From: Alitta virens
Taxonomy: Eukaryota; Annelida; Polychaeta; Phyllodocida; Nereididae
NCBI GenBank assembly: GCA_932294295.1
Contig: OW028585.1
Location: forward strand, 16,866,360 to 16,930,359
DNA: 64,000 bases
Direction: 5' to 3'
Shown: positions 38,842 through 50,410 of the stretch, one piece after another
Layout of the letters: each line of letters starts with the position of its first letter
Position numbering within the stretch: the stretch's first letter is position 1
Notes under the pieces: generated by a model
The model's database searches: none
The model's input: only the letters and a program-made list of their open reading frames with translations
Told to the model about the DNA's origin: nothing
Position numbers and translations under genes: made by a program

Positions 38842-39318
38842 GTGTGAACAACAAACCAAAAAAGGTGTGAACAACAAACCAAAAAAAGGTGCGAACAACA
38901 AACCAAAAAAAGGTGTGAACAACAAACCAAAAAAAGGTGTGAACAACAAACCAAAAAAAGGTGTGAACAACAAACCGAAAAAAGGTGTGAACAACAAACC
39001 AAAAAAAGGTGTGAACAACAAACCAAAAAAAGGTGTGAACAACAAACCAAAAAAAGGTGTGAACAACAAACCAAAAAAAGGTGTGAACAACAAACCAAAA
39101 AAAGGTGTGAACAAAAAACCAAAAAAAGGTGTGAACAACAAACCAAAAAAAGGTGTGAACAACAAACCAAAAAAAGGTGTGAACAACAAACCAAAAAAAG
39201 GTGTGAACAACAAACCAAAAAAAGGTGTGAACAACAAACCAAAAAAGGTGTGAACAACAAACCAAAAAAAGGTGTGAACAACAAACCAAAAAAAGGTGTG
39301 AACAACAAACCAAAAAAA
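38842..39318 (+). repeat. D24 run, 477 bp
   Basis: GTGCG third monomer, CCG tail in the sixth, and the GAACAAAAAACC variant (about 39112). Same length and variants as 40931-41407, 2089 bp downstream. Confidence 0.88.
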
Positions 39319-40176
39319 GGTGTGAACAACAAACAAAGTGTGAACAACAAACAAACAAAGTGTGAACAACAAACAAACAAAGTGTGAACAACAAACAAAA
39401 AAAGTGTGAACAACAAACAAAAAAAGTGTGAACAACAAACAAACAAAGTGTGAACAACAAACAAAAAAAGTGTGAACAACAAACAAAGTGTGAACAACAA
39501 ACAAACAAAGTGAGAACAACAAACAAACAAAGTGTGAACAACAAACAAACAAAGTGTTAACAACAAACCAAAAAAGGTGTGAACAACAAACAAAGTGTGA
39601 ACAACAAACAAACAAAGTGTGAACAACAAACAAACAAAGTGTGAACAACAAACAAAAAAAGTGTGAACAACAAACAAAAAAAGTGTGAACAACAAACAAA
39701 GTGTGAACAACAAACAAAAAAAGTGTGAACAACAAACAAAGTGTGAACAACAAACAAACAAAGTGAGAACAACAAACAAACAAAGTGTGAACAACAAACA
39801 AACAAAGTGTGAACAACAAACAAAAAAAGTGTGAACAACAAACAAACAAAGTGTGAACAACAAACAAAGTGTGAACAACAAACAAAAAAAGCGTGAACAA
39901 CAAACAAACAAAGTGTGAACAACAAACAAACAAAGTGTGAACAACAAACAAACAAAGTGTGAACAACAAACAAACAAAGTGTGAACAACAAACAAACATA
40001 GTGTGAACAACAAACAAACAAAGTGTGAACAACAAACAAACAAAGTGTGAACAACAAACAAACATAGTGTGAACAACAAACAAACAAAGTGTGAACAACA
40101 AACAAAAAAAGTGTGAACAACAAACAAAAAAAGTGTGAACAACAAACAAACAAAGTGTGAACAACAAACAAACAAA
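39319..40176 (+). repeat. Type-2 spacer, 858 bp
   Basis: Contains GTGAGAAC cores, a lone D monomer after a GTGTTAAC variant (39554, TTA at 39557), GCGTGAAC (about 39891) and CATAGTG monomers near 39998 and 40064. Similar to 41408-42269. Confidence 0.83.
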
Positions 40177-41407
40177 GTGTGAACAACAAACCAAAAAAGG
40201 TGTGAACAACAAACCAAAAAAAGGTGCGAACAACAAACCAAAAAAAGGTGTGAACAACAAACCAAAAAAAGGTGTGAACAACAAACCAAAAAAAGGTGTG
40301 AACAACAAACCAAAAAAAGGTGTGAACAACAAACCAAAAAAAGGTGTGAACAACAAACCAAAAAAAGGTGTGAACAACAAACCAAAAAAAGGTGTGAACA
40401 ACAAACCAAAAAAAGGTGTGAACAACAAACCAAAAAAAGGTGTGAACAACAAACCAAAAAAGGTGTGAACAACAAACAAAGTGTGAACAACAAACAAACA
40501 AAGTGTGAACAACAAACAAACAAAGTGTGAACAACAAACAAAAAAAGTGTGAACAACAAACAAAAAAAGTGTGAACAACAAACAAAGTGTGAACAACAAA
40601 CAAACAAAGTGTGAACAACAAACAAAAAAAGTGTGAACAACAAACAAAGTGTGAACAACAAACAAACAAAGTGTGAACAACAAACAAACAAAGTGTGAAT
40701 AACAAACAAACAAAGTGTGAACAACAAACAAAAAAAGTGTGAACAACAAACAAACAAAGTGTGAGCAACATACAAAGTATGAACAACAAACAAAAAAAGT
40801 GTGAACAACAAACAAACAAAGTGTGAACAACAAACAAACAAAGTGTGAACAACAAACAAACAAAGTGTGAACAACAAACAAAAAAAGTGTGAACAACAAA
40901 CAAACAAAGTGTGAACAACAAACAAACAAAGTGTGAACAACAAACCAAAAAAGGTGTGAACAACAAACCAAAAAAAGGTGCGAACAACAAACCAAAAAAA
41001 GGTGTGAACAACAAACCAAAAAAAGGTGTGAACAACAAACCAAAAAAAGGTGTGAACAACAAACCGAAAAAAGGTGTGAACAACAAACCAAAAAAAGGTG
41101 TGAACAACAAACCAAAAAAAGGTGTGAACAACAAACCAAAAAAAGGTGTGAACAACAAACCAAAAAAAGGTGTGAACAACAAACCAAAAAAAGGTGTGAA
41201 CAAAAAACCAAAAAAAGGTGTGAACAACAAACCAAAAAAAGGTGTGAACAACAAACCAAAAAAAGGTGTGAACAACAAACCAAAAAAAGGTGTGAACAAC
41301 AAACCAAAAAAAGGTGTGAACAACAAACCAAAAAAGGTGTGAACAACAAACCAAAAAAAGGTGTGAACAACAAACCAAAAAAAGGTGTGAACAACAAACC
41401 AAAAAAA
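40177..41407 (+). repeat. 285-bp D24 run, 469-bp spacer, 477-bp D24 run
   Basis: D24 at 40177-40461 (GTGCG third monomer), canonical spacer 40462-40930 (marker 40759), then D24 at 40931-41407 with the CCG and GAACAAAAAACC variants. The second half repeats 38373-39318 at a 2089-bp offset. Confidence 0.86.
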
Positions 41408-42269
41408 GGTGTGAACAACAAACAAAGTGTGAACAACAAACAAACAAAGTGTGAACAACAAACAAACAAAGTGTGAACAACAAACAAAAAAAGTGTGAAC
41501 AACAAACAAAAAAAGTGTGAACAACAAACAAACAAAGTGTGAACAACAAACAAAAAAAGTGTGAACAACAAACAAAGTGTGAACAACAAACAAACAAAGT
41601 GAGAACAACAAACAAACAAAGTGTGAACAACAAACAAACAAAGTGTGAACAACAAACCAAAAAAGGTGTGAACAACAAACAAAGTGTGAACAACAAACAA
41701 ACAAAGTGTGAACAACAAACAAACAAAGTGTGAACAACAAACAAAAAAAGTGTGAACAACAAACAAAAAAAGTGTGAACAACAAACAAACAAAGTGTGAA
41801 CAACAAACAAAAAAAGTGTGAACAACAAACAAAGTGTGAACAACAAACAAACAAAGTGAGAACAACAAACAAACAAAGTGTGAACAACAAACAAACAAAG
41901 TGTGAACAACAAACAAAAAAAGTGTGAACAACAAACAAACAAAGTGTGAACAACAAACAAAGTGTGAACAACAAACAAAAAAAGCGTGAACAACAAACAA
42001 ACAAAGTGTGAACAACAAACAAACAAAGTGTGAACAACAAACAAACAAAGTGTGAACAACAAACAAACAAAGTGTGAACAACAAACAAACATAGTGTGAA
42101 CAACAAACAAACAAAGTGTGAACAACAAACAAACAAAGTGTGAACAACAAACAAACATAGTGTGAACAACAAACAAACAAAGTGTGAACAACAAACAAAA
42201 AAAGTGTGAACAACAAACAAAAAAAGTGTGAACAACAAACAAACAAAGTGTGAACAACAAACAAACAAA
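41408..42269 (+). repeat. Type-2 spacer, 862 bp
   Basis: Repeats 39319-40176 with small changes: two GTGAGAAC cores, lone D monomer (about 41649), GCGTGAAC (about 41984) and two CATAGTG monomers (about 42090 and 42156). Confidence 0.83.
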
Positions 42270-43198
42270 GTGTGAACAACAAACCAAAAAAGGTGTGAAC
42301 AACAAACCAAAAAAAGGTGCGAACAACAAACCAAAAAAAGGTGTGAACAACAAACCAAAAAAAGGTGTGAACAACAAACCAAAAAAAGGTGTGAACAACA
42401 AACCAAAAAAAGGTGTGAACAACAAACCAAAAAAAGGTGTGAACAACAAACCAAAAAAAGGTGTGAACAACAAACCAAAAAAAGGTGTGAAGAACAAACC
42501 AAAAAAAGGTGTGAAGAACAAACCAAAAAAAGGTGTGAACAACAAACCAAAAAAAGGTGTGAACAACAAACCAAAAAAAGGTGTGAACAACAAACCAAAA
42601 AAAGGTGTGAAGAACAAACCAAAAAAAGGTGTGAAGAACAAACCAAAAAAAGGTGTGAACAACAAACCAAAAAAAGGTGTGAACAACAAACCAAAAAAAG
42701 GTGTGAACAACAAACCAAAAAAAGGTGTGAACAACAAACCAAAAAAAGGTGTGAACAACAAACCAAAAAAAGGTGTGAACAACAAACCAAAAAAGGTGTG
42801 AACAACAAACCAAAAAAAGGTGTGAACAACAAACCAAAAAAAGGTGTGAACAACAAACCAAAAAAAGGTGTGAACAACAAACCAAAAAAAGGTGTGAACA
42901 ACAAACCAAAAAAAGGTGTGAACAACAAACCAAAACAGGTGTGAACAACAAACCAAAAAAGGTGTGAACAACAAACCAAAAAAAGGTGTGAACAACAAAC
43001 CAAAAAAGGTGTGAACAACAAACCAAAAAAGGTGTGAACAACAAACCAAAAAAAGGGTGTGAACAACAAACCAAAAAAAGGTGTGAACAACAAACCAAAA
43101 AAAGGTGTGAACAACAAACCAAAAAAAGGTGTGAACAACAAACCAAAAAAAGGTGTGAACAACAAACCAAAAAAAGGTGTGAACAACAAACCAAAAAA
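42270..43198 (+). repeat. D24 run, 929 bp; distant copy of 20728-21847
   Basis: GTGCG third monomer, two GAAGAAC pairs (21 kb copy: a pair and a triplet), CCAAAACAGG tail variant (about 42931) and the 23-24-23-23-25 ladder. The offset to the 21 kb copy is 21,542 bp at its start and 21,470 bp at its centre, so three 24-bp monomers differ between them. Confidence 0.86.
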
Positions 43199-45296
43199 GG
43201 TGTGAACAACAAACAAAGTGTGAACAACAAACAAACAAAGTGTGAACAACAAACAAACAAAGTGTGAACAACAAACAAAAAAAGTGTGAACAACAAACAA
43301 AAAAAGTGTGAACAACAGACAAAGTGTGAACAACAAACAAACAAAGTGTGAACAACAAACAAAAAAAGTGTGAACAACAAACAAAGTGTGAACAACAAAC
43401 AAACAAAGTGTGAACAACAAACAAACAAAGTGTGAATAACAAACAAACAAAGTGTGAACAACAAACAAAAAAAGTGTGAACAACAAACAAACAAAGTGTG
43501 AGCAACATACAAAGTATGAACAACAAACAAAAAAAGTGTGAACAACAAACAAACAAAGTGTGAACAACAAACAAACAAAGTGTGAACAACAAACAAAAAA
43601 AGTGTGAACAACAAACAAACAAAGTGTGAACAACAAACAAACAAAGTGTGAACAACAAACCAAAAAAGGTGTGAACAACAAACCAAAAAAAGGTGCGAAC
43701 AACAAACCAAAAAAAGGTGTGAACAACAAACCAAAAAAAGGTGTGAACAACAAACCAAAAAAAGGTGTGAACAACAAACCAAAAAAAGGTGTGAACAACA
43801 AACCAAAAAAAGGTGTGAACAACAAACCAAAAAAAGGTGTGAACAACAAACCAAAAAAAGGTGTGAACAACAAACCAAAAAAAGGTGTGAACAACAAACC
43901 AAAAAAAGGTGTGAACAACAAACCAAAAAAAGGTGTGAACAACAAACCAAAAAAGGTGTGAACAACAAACCAAAAAAAGGTGTGAACAACAAACCAAAAA
44001 AGGTGTGAACAACAAACAAAGTGTGAACAACAAACAAACAAAGTGTGAACAACAAACAAACAAAGTGTGAACAACAAACAAAAAAAGTGTGAACAACAAA
44101 CAAAAAAAGTGTGAACAACAAACAAAGTGTGAACAACAAACAAACAAAGTGTGAACAACAAACAAAAAAAGTGTGAACAACAAACAAAGTGTGAACAACA
44201 AACAAATAAAGTGTGAACAACAAACAAACAAAGTGTGAATAACAAACAAACAAAGTGTGAACAACAAACAAAAAAAGTGTGAACAACAAACAAACAAAGT
44301 GTGAGCAACATACAAAGTATGAACAACAAACAAAAAAAGTGTGAACAACAAACAAACAAAGTGTGAACAACAAACAAACAAAGTGTGAACAACAAACAAA
44401 CAAAGTGTGAACAACAAACAAAAAAAGTGTGAACAACAAACAAACCAAGTGTGAACAACAAACAAACAAAGTGTGAACAACAAACCAAAAAAGGTGTGAA
44501 CAACAAAGCAAAAAAAGGTGCGAACAACAAACCAAAAAAAGGTGTGAACAACAAACCAAAAAAAGGTGTGAACAACAAACCAAAAAAAGGTGTGAACAAC
44601 AAACCGAAAAAAGGTGTGAACAACAAACCAAAAAAACGTGTGAACAACAAACCAAAAAAAGGTGTGAACAACAAACCAAAAAAAGGTGTGAACAACAAAC
44701 CAAAAAAAGGTGTGAACAACAAACCAAAAAAAGGTGTGAACAACAAACCAAAAAAAGGTGTGAACAACAAACCAAAAAAAGGTGTGAACAACAAACCAAA
44801 AAAAGGTGTGAACAACAAACCAAAAAAGGTGTGAACAACAAACAAAGTGTGAACAACAAACAAACAAAGTGTGAACAACAAACAAACAAAGTGTGAACAA
44901 CAAACAAAAAAAGTGTGAACAACAAACAAAAAAAGTGTGAACAACAAACAAAGTGTGAACAACAAACAAACAAAGTGTGAACAACAAACAAAAAAAGTGT
45001 GAACAACAAACAAAGTGTGAACAACAAACAAACAAAGTGTGAACAACAAACAAACAAAGTGTGAATAACAAACAAACAAAGTGTGAACAACAAACAAAAA
45101 AAGTGTGAACAACAAACAAACAAAGTGTGAGCAACATACAAAGTATGAACAACAAACAAAAAAAGTGTGAACAACAAACAAACAAAGTGTGAACAACAAA
45201 CAAACAAAGTGTGAACAACAAACAAACAAAGTGTGAACAACAAACAAAAAAAGTGTGAACAACAAACAAACAAAGTGTGAACAACAAACAAACAAA
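43199..45296 (+). repeat. Spacers and 356/357-bp D24 runs
   Basis: Spacer 447 bp with the ACAGAC variant (about 43312, marker 43496), D24 43646-44001, spacer 469 bp with one CAAATAAAG variant (about 44203, marker 44299), D24 44471-44827 with a GCA tail (about 44508), a CCG tail and an AACGTG junction, then spacer 469 bp (marker 45125). Confidence 0.85.
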
Positions 45297-46835
45297 GTGT
45301 GAACAACAAACCAAAAAAGGTGTGAACAACAAACCAAAAAAAGGTGCGAACAACAAACCAAAAAAAGGTGTGAACAACAAACCAAAAAAAGGTGTGAACA
45401 ACAAACCAAAAAAAGGTGTGAACAACAAACCGAAAAAAGGTGTGAACAACAAACCAAAAAAAGGTGTGAACAACAAACCAAAAAAAGGTGTGAACAACAA
45501 ACCAAAAAAAGGTGTGAACAACAAACCAAAAAAAGGTGTGAACAACAAACCAAAAAAAGGTGTGAACAAAAAACCAAAAAAAGGTGTGAACAACAAACCA
45601 AAAAAAGGTGTGAACAACAAACCAAAAAAAGGTGTGAACAACAAACCAAAAAAAGGTGTGAACAACAAACCAAAAAAAGGTGTGAACAACAAACCAAAAA
45701 AGGTGTGAACAACAAACCAAAAAAAGGTGTGAACAACAAACCAAAAAAAGGTGTGAACAACAAACCAAAAAAAGGTGTGAACAACAAACCAAAAAAAGGT
45801 GTGAACAACAAACCAAAAAAAGGTGTGAACAACAAACCAAAAAAGGTGTGAACAACAAACCAAAAAAGGTGTGAACAACAAACCAAAAAAAGGTGTGAAC
45901 AACAAACCAAAAAAGGTGTGAACAACAAACCAAAAAAGGTGTGAACAACAAACCAAAAAAAGGGTGTGAACAACAAACCAAAAAAAGGTGTGAACAACAA
46001 ACCAAAAAAAGGTGTGAACAACAAACCAAAAAAAGGTGTGAACAACAAACCAAAAAAAGGTGTGAACAACAAACCAAAAAAAGGTGTGAACAACAAACCA
46101 AAAAAAGTGTGAACAACAAACCAAAAAAAGGTGTGAACAACAAACCAAAAAAAGGTGTGAACAACAAACCAAAAAAAGGTGTGAACAACAAACCAAAAAA
46201 AGGTGTGAACAACAAACCAAAAAAGGTGTGAACAACAAACCAAAAAAAGGTGTGAACAACAAACCAAAAAAAGGTGTGAACAACAAACCAAAAAAAGTGT
46301 GAACAACAAACCAAAAAAAGGTGTGAACAACAAACCAAAAAAAGGTGTGAACAACAAACCAAAAAAAGGTGTGAACAACAAACAAACAAAGTGTGAACAA
46401 CAAACAAACAAAGTGTGAACAACAAACAAAAAAAGTGTGAACAACAAACAAACAAAGTGTGAACAACAAACAAACAAAGTGTGAACAACAAATCAAAAAA
46501 GGTGTGAACAACAAACCAAAAAAAGGTGCGAACAACAAACCAAAAAAAGGTGTGAACAACAAACCAAAAAAAGGTGTGAACAACAAACCAAAAAAAGGTG
46601 TGAACAACAAACCGAAAAAAGGTGTGAACAACAAACCAAAAAAAGGTGTGAACAACAAACCAAAAAAGGGTGTGAACAACAAACCAAAAAAAGGTGTGAA
46701 CAACAAACCAAAAAAAGGTGTGAACAACAAACCAAAAAAAGGTGTGAACAACAAACCAAAAAAAGGTGTGAACAACAAACCAAAAAAAGGTGTGAACAAC
46801 AAACCAAAAAAAGGTGTGAACAACAAACCAAAAAA
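45297..46835 (+). repeat. 1071-bp D24 run, 111-bp piece, 357-bp D24 run
   Basis: The long run carries the GTGCG head, CCG tail, GAACAAAAAACC (about 45569), ladder (about 45850-45965) and missing-G monomer (about 46105). The 111-bp piece and the AAATCA-headed 357-bp run (46479-46835) match the corresponding part of the 2160-bp HOR about 20 kb upstream. Confidence 0.85.
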
Positions 46836-47326
46836 GGTGTGAACAACAAACAAAGTGTGAACAACAAACAAACAAAGTGTGAACAACAAACAAACAAAGT
46901 GTGAACAACAAACAAAAAAAGTGTGAACAACAAACAAAAAAAGTGTGAACAACAAACAAAGTGTGAACAACAAACAAACAAAGTGTGAACAACAAACAAA
47001 AAAAGTGTGAACAACAAACAAAGTGTGAACAACAAACAAACAAAGTGTGAACAACAAACAAACAAAGTGTGAATAACAAACAAACAAAGTGTGAACAACA
47101 AACAAAAAAAGTGTGAACAACAAACAAACAAAGTGTGAGCAACATACAAAGTATGAACAACAAACAAAAAAAGTGTGAACAACAAACAAACAAAGTGTGA
47201 ACAACAAACAAACAAAGTGTGAACAACAAACAAACAAAGTGTGAACAACAAACAAAAAAAGTGTGAACAACAAACAAACAAAGTGTGAACAACAAACAAA
47301 CAAAGTGTGAACAACAAACAAAAAAA
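46836..47326 (+). repeat. Canonical spacer plus one A22 monomer (491 bp)
   Basis: The 469-bp monomer order (marker 47133) followed by one CA7-tailed monomer at the start of the next D24 run, as at 35319-35809. Confidence 0.85.
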
Positions 47327-48599
47327 GGTGTGAACAACAAACCAAAAAAAGGTGCGAACAACAAACCAAAAAAAGGTGTGAACAACAAACCAAAAAAAGG
47401 TGTGAACAACAAACCAAAAAAAGGTGTGAACAACAAACCGAAAAAAGGTGTGAACAACAAACCAAAAAAAGGTAGTGAACAACAAACCAAAAAAAGGTGT
47501 GAACAACAAACCAAAAAAAGGTGTGTGAACAACAAACCAAAAAAAAGGTGTGAACAAACAAACCAAAAAAAGGTGTGAACAAAAAACCAAAAAAAGGTGT
47601 GAACAACAAACCAAAAAAAGGTGTGAACAACAAACCAAAAAAAGGTGGTGAACAACAAACCAAAAAAAGGTGTGAACAACAAACCAAAAAAAGGTGTGAA
47701 CAACAAACCAAAAAAGGTGTGAACAACAAACCAAAAAAAGGTGGTGAACAACAAACCAAAAAAAGGTGTGAACAACAAACCAAAAAAAGGTGTGAACAAC
47801 AAACCAAAAAAAGGTGTGAACAACAAACCAAAAAAAGGTGTGAACAACAAACCAAAAAAAGGTGTGAACAACAAACCAAAAAAAGGTGTGAACAACAAAC
47901 CAAAAAAAGGTGTGAACAACAAACCAAAAAAGGTGTGAACAACAAACCAAAAAAGGTGTGAACAACAAAACAAAAAAAGGTGTGAACAACAAACCAAAAA
48001 AGGTGTGAACAACAAACCAAAAATGGTGTGAACAACAAACCAAAAAAAGGGTGTGAACAACAAACCAAAAAAAGGTGTGAACAACAAACCAAAAAAAGGG
48101 TGTGAACAACAAACCAAAAAAAGGTGTGAACAACAAACCAAAAAAAGGTGTGAACAACAAACCAAAAAAAGGTGTGAACAACAAACCAAAAAAAGGTGTG
48201 AACAACAAACCAAAAAAAGGTGTGAACAACAAACCAAAAAAAGGTGTGAACAACAAACCAAAAAAGGTGTGAACAACAAACCAAAAAAGGTGTGAACAAC
48301 AAACCAAAAAAGGTGTGAACAACAAACCAAAAAAAGGGTGTGAACAACAAACCAAAAAAAGGTGTGAACAACAAACCAAAAAAAGGTGTGAACAACAAAC
48401 CAAAAAAAGGTGTGAACAACAAACCAAAAAAAGGGTGTGAACAACAAACCAAAAAAAGGTGTGAACAACAAACCAAAAAAAGGTGTGAACAACAAACCAA
48501 AAAAAGGTGTGAACAACAAACCAAAAAAAGGTGTGAACAACAAACCAAAAAAAGGTGTGAACAACAAACCAAAAAAGGTGTGAACAACAAACCAAAAAA
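47327..48599 (+). repeat. D24 run, 1273 bp, with irregular patch
   Basis: The second-longest D24 run. The stretch from about 47470 to 48015 has an unusual density of irregular monomers: GGTAGTG, GGTGTGTG, an A8 tail, GAACAAACAAACC, GAACAAAAAACC, two GGTGGTG cores, an AACAAAACA tail and an A5-TGG tail. After 48,030 the run returns to regular 24-bp monomers with two GGG junctions. Confidence 0.85.
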
Positions 48600-49483
48600 G
48601 GTGTGAACAACAAACAAAGTGTGAACAACAAACAAACAAAGTGTGAACAACAAACAAACAAAGTGTGAACAACAAACAAAAAAAGTGTGAACAACAAACA
48701 AAAAAAGTGTGAACAACAAACAAACAAAGTGTGAACAACAAACAAAAAAAGTGTGAACAACAAACAAAGTGTGAACAACAAACAAACAAAGTGAGAACAA
48801 CAAACAAACAAAGTGTGAACAACAAACAAACAAAGTGTGAACAACAAACCAAAAAAGGTGTGAACAACAAACAAAGTGTGAACAACAAACAAACAAAGTG
48901 TGAACAACAAACAAACAAAGTGTGAACAATAAACAAAAAAAGTGTGAACAACAAACAAAAAAAGTGTGAACAACAAACAAACAAAGTGTGAACAACAAAC
49001 AAAAAAAGTGTGAACAACAAACAAAGTGTGAACAACAAACAAACAAAGTGAGAACAACAAACAAACAAAGTGTGAACAACAAACAAACAAAGTGTGAACA
49101 ACAAGCAAAAAAAGTGTGAACAACAAACAAACAAAGTGTGAACAACAAACAAAGTGTGAACAACAAACAAAAAAAGTGTGAACAACAAACAAACAAAGTG
49201 TGAACAACAAACAAACAAAGTGTGAACAACAAACAAACAAAGTGTGAACAACAAACAAACAAAGTGTGAACAACAAACAAACAAAGTGTGAACAACAAAC
49301 AAACATAGTGTGAACAACAAACAAACATAGTGTGAACAACAAACAAACAAAGTGTGAACAACAAACAAACATAGTGTGAACAACAAACAAACAAAGTGTG
49401 AACAACAAACAAACAAAGTGTGAACAACAAACAAAAAAAGTGTGAACAACAAACAAACAAAGTGTGAACAACAAACAAACAAA
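48600..49483 (+). repeat. Type-2 spacer, 884 bp
   Basis: Same length as 37060-37943. Two GTGAGAAC cores, lone D monomer (about 48850), an AACAATAAAC variant (about 48928), an AACAAGCA variant and three CATAGTG monomers (about 49306, 49328, 49372). Confidence 0.83.
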
Positions 49484-50410
49484 GTGTGAACAACAAACCA
49501 AAAAAGGTGTGAACAACAAACCAAAAAAAGGTGCGAACAACAAACCAAAAAAAGGTGTGAACAACAAACCAAAAAAAGGTGTGAACAACAAACCAAAAAA
49601 AGGTGTGAACAACAAACCAAAAAAAGGTGTGAACAACAAACCAAAAAAGGTGTGAACAACAAACCAAAAAAAGGTGTGAACAACAAACCAAAAAAAGGTG
49701 TGAACAACAAACCAAAAAAAGGTGTGAACAACAAACCAAAAAAAGGTGTGAACAACAAACCAAAAAAAGGTGTGAACAACAAACCAAAAAAAGGTGTGAA
49801 CAACAAACCAAAAAAAGGTGTGAACAACAAACCAAAAAAAGGTGTGAACAACAAACCAAAAAAAGGTGTGAACAACAAACCAAAAAAGGTGTGAACAACA
49901 AACCAAAAAAAGGTGTGAACAACAAACCAAAAAAAGGTGTGAACAACAAACCAAAAAAAGGTGTGAACAACAAACCAAAAAAAGGTGTGAACAACAAACC
50001 AAAAAAAGGTGTGAACAACAAACCAAAAAAGGTGTGAACAACAAACCAAAAAAGGTGTGAACAACAAACCAAAAAAAGGTGTGAACAACAAACCAAAAAA
50101 GGTGTGAACAACAAACCAAAAAAGGTGTGAACAACAAACCAAAAAAAGGGTGTGAACAACAAACCAAAAAAAGGTGTGAACAACAAACCAAAAAAAGGTG
50201 TGAACAACAAACCAAAAAAAGGTGTGAACAACAAACCAAAAAAAGGTGTGAACAACAAACCAAAAAAAGGTGTGAACAACAAACCAAAAAAAGTGTGAAC
50301 AACAAACCAAAAAAAGGTGTGAACAACAAACCAAAAAAAGGTGTGAACAACAAACCAAAAAAAGGTGTGAACAACAAACCAAAAAAAGGTGTGAACAACA
50401 AACCAAAAAA
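49484..50410 (+). repeat. D24 run, 927 bp
   Basis: GTGCG third monomer, ladder near 50030-50150 and missing-G monomer near 50290. The next spacer opens with GTGTGAAAAAC, the first use of this variant as a spacer head. Confidence 0.87.

Noticed and set aside
47470..48015. A possible inserted element within the D24 run
   Set aside because: The patch has irregular monomers, but each still carries the core or a one- or two-base variant of it. There is no foreign sequence, terminal repeat or target-site duplication.
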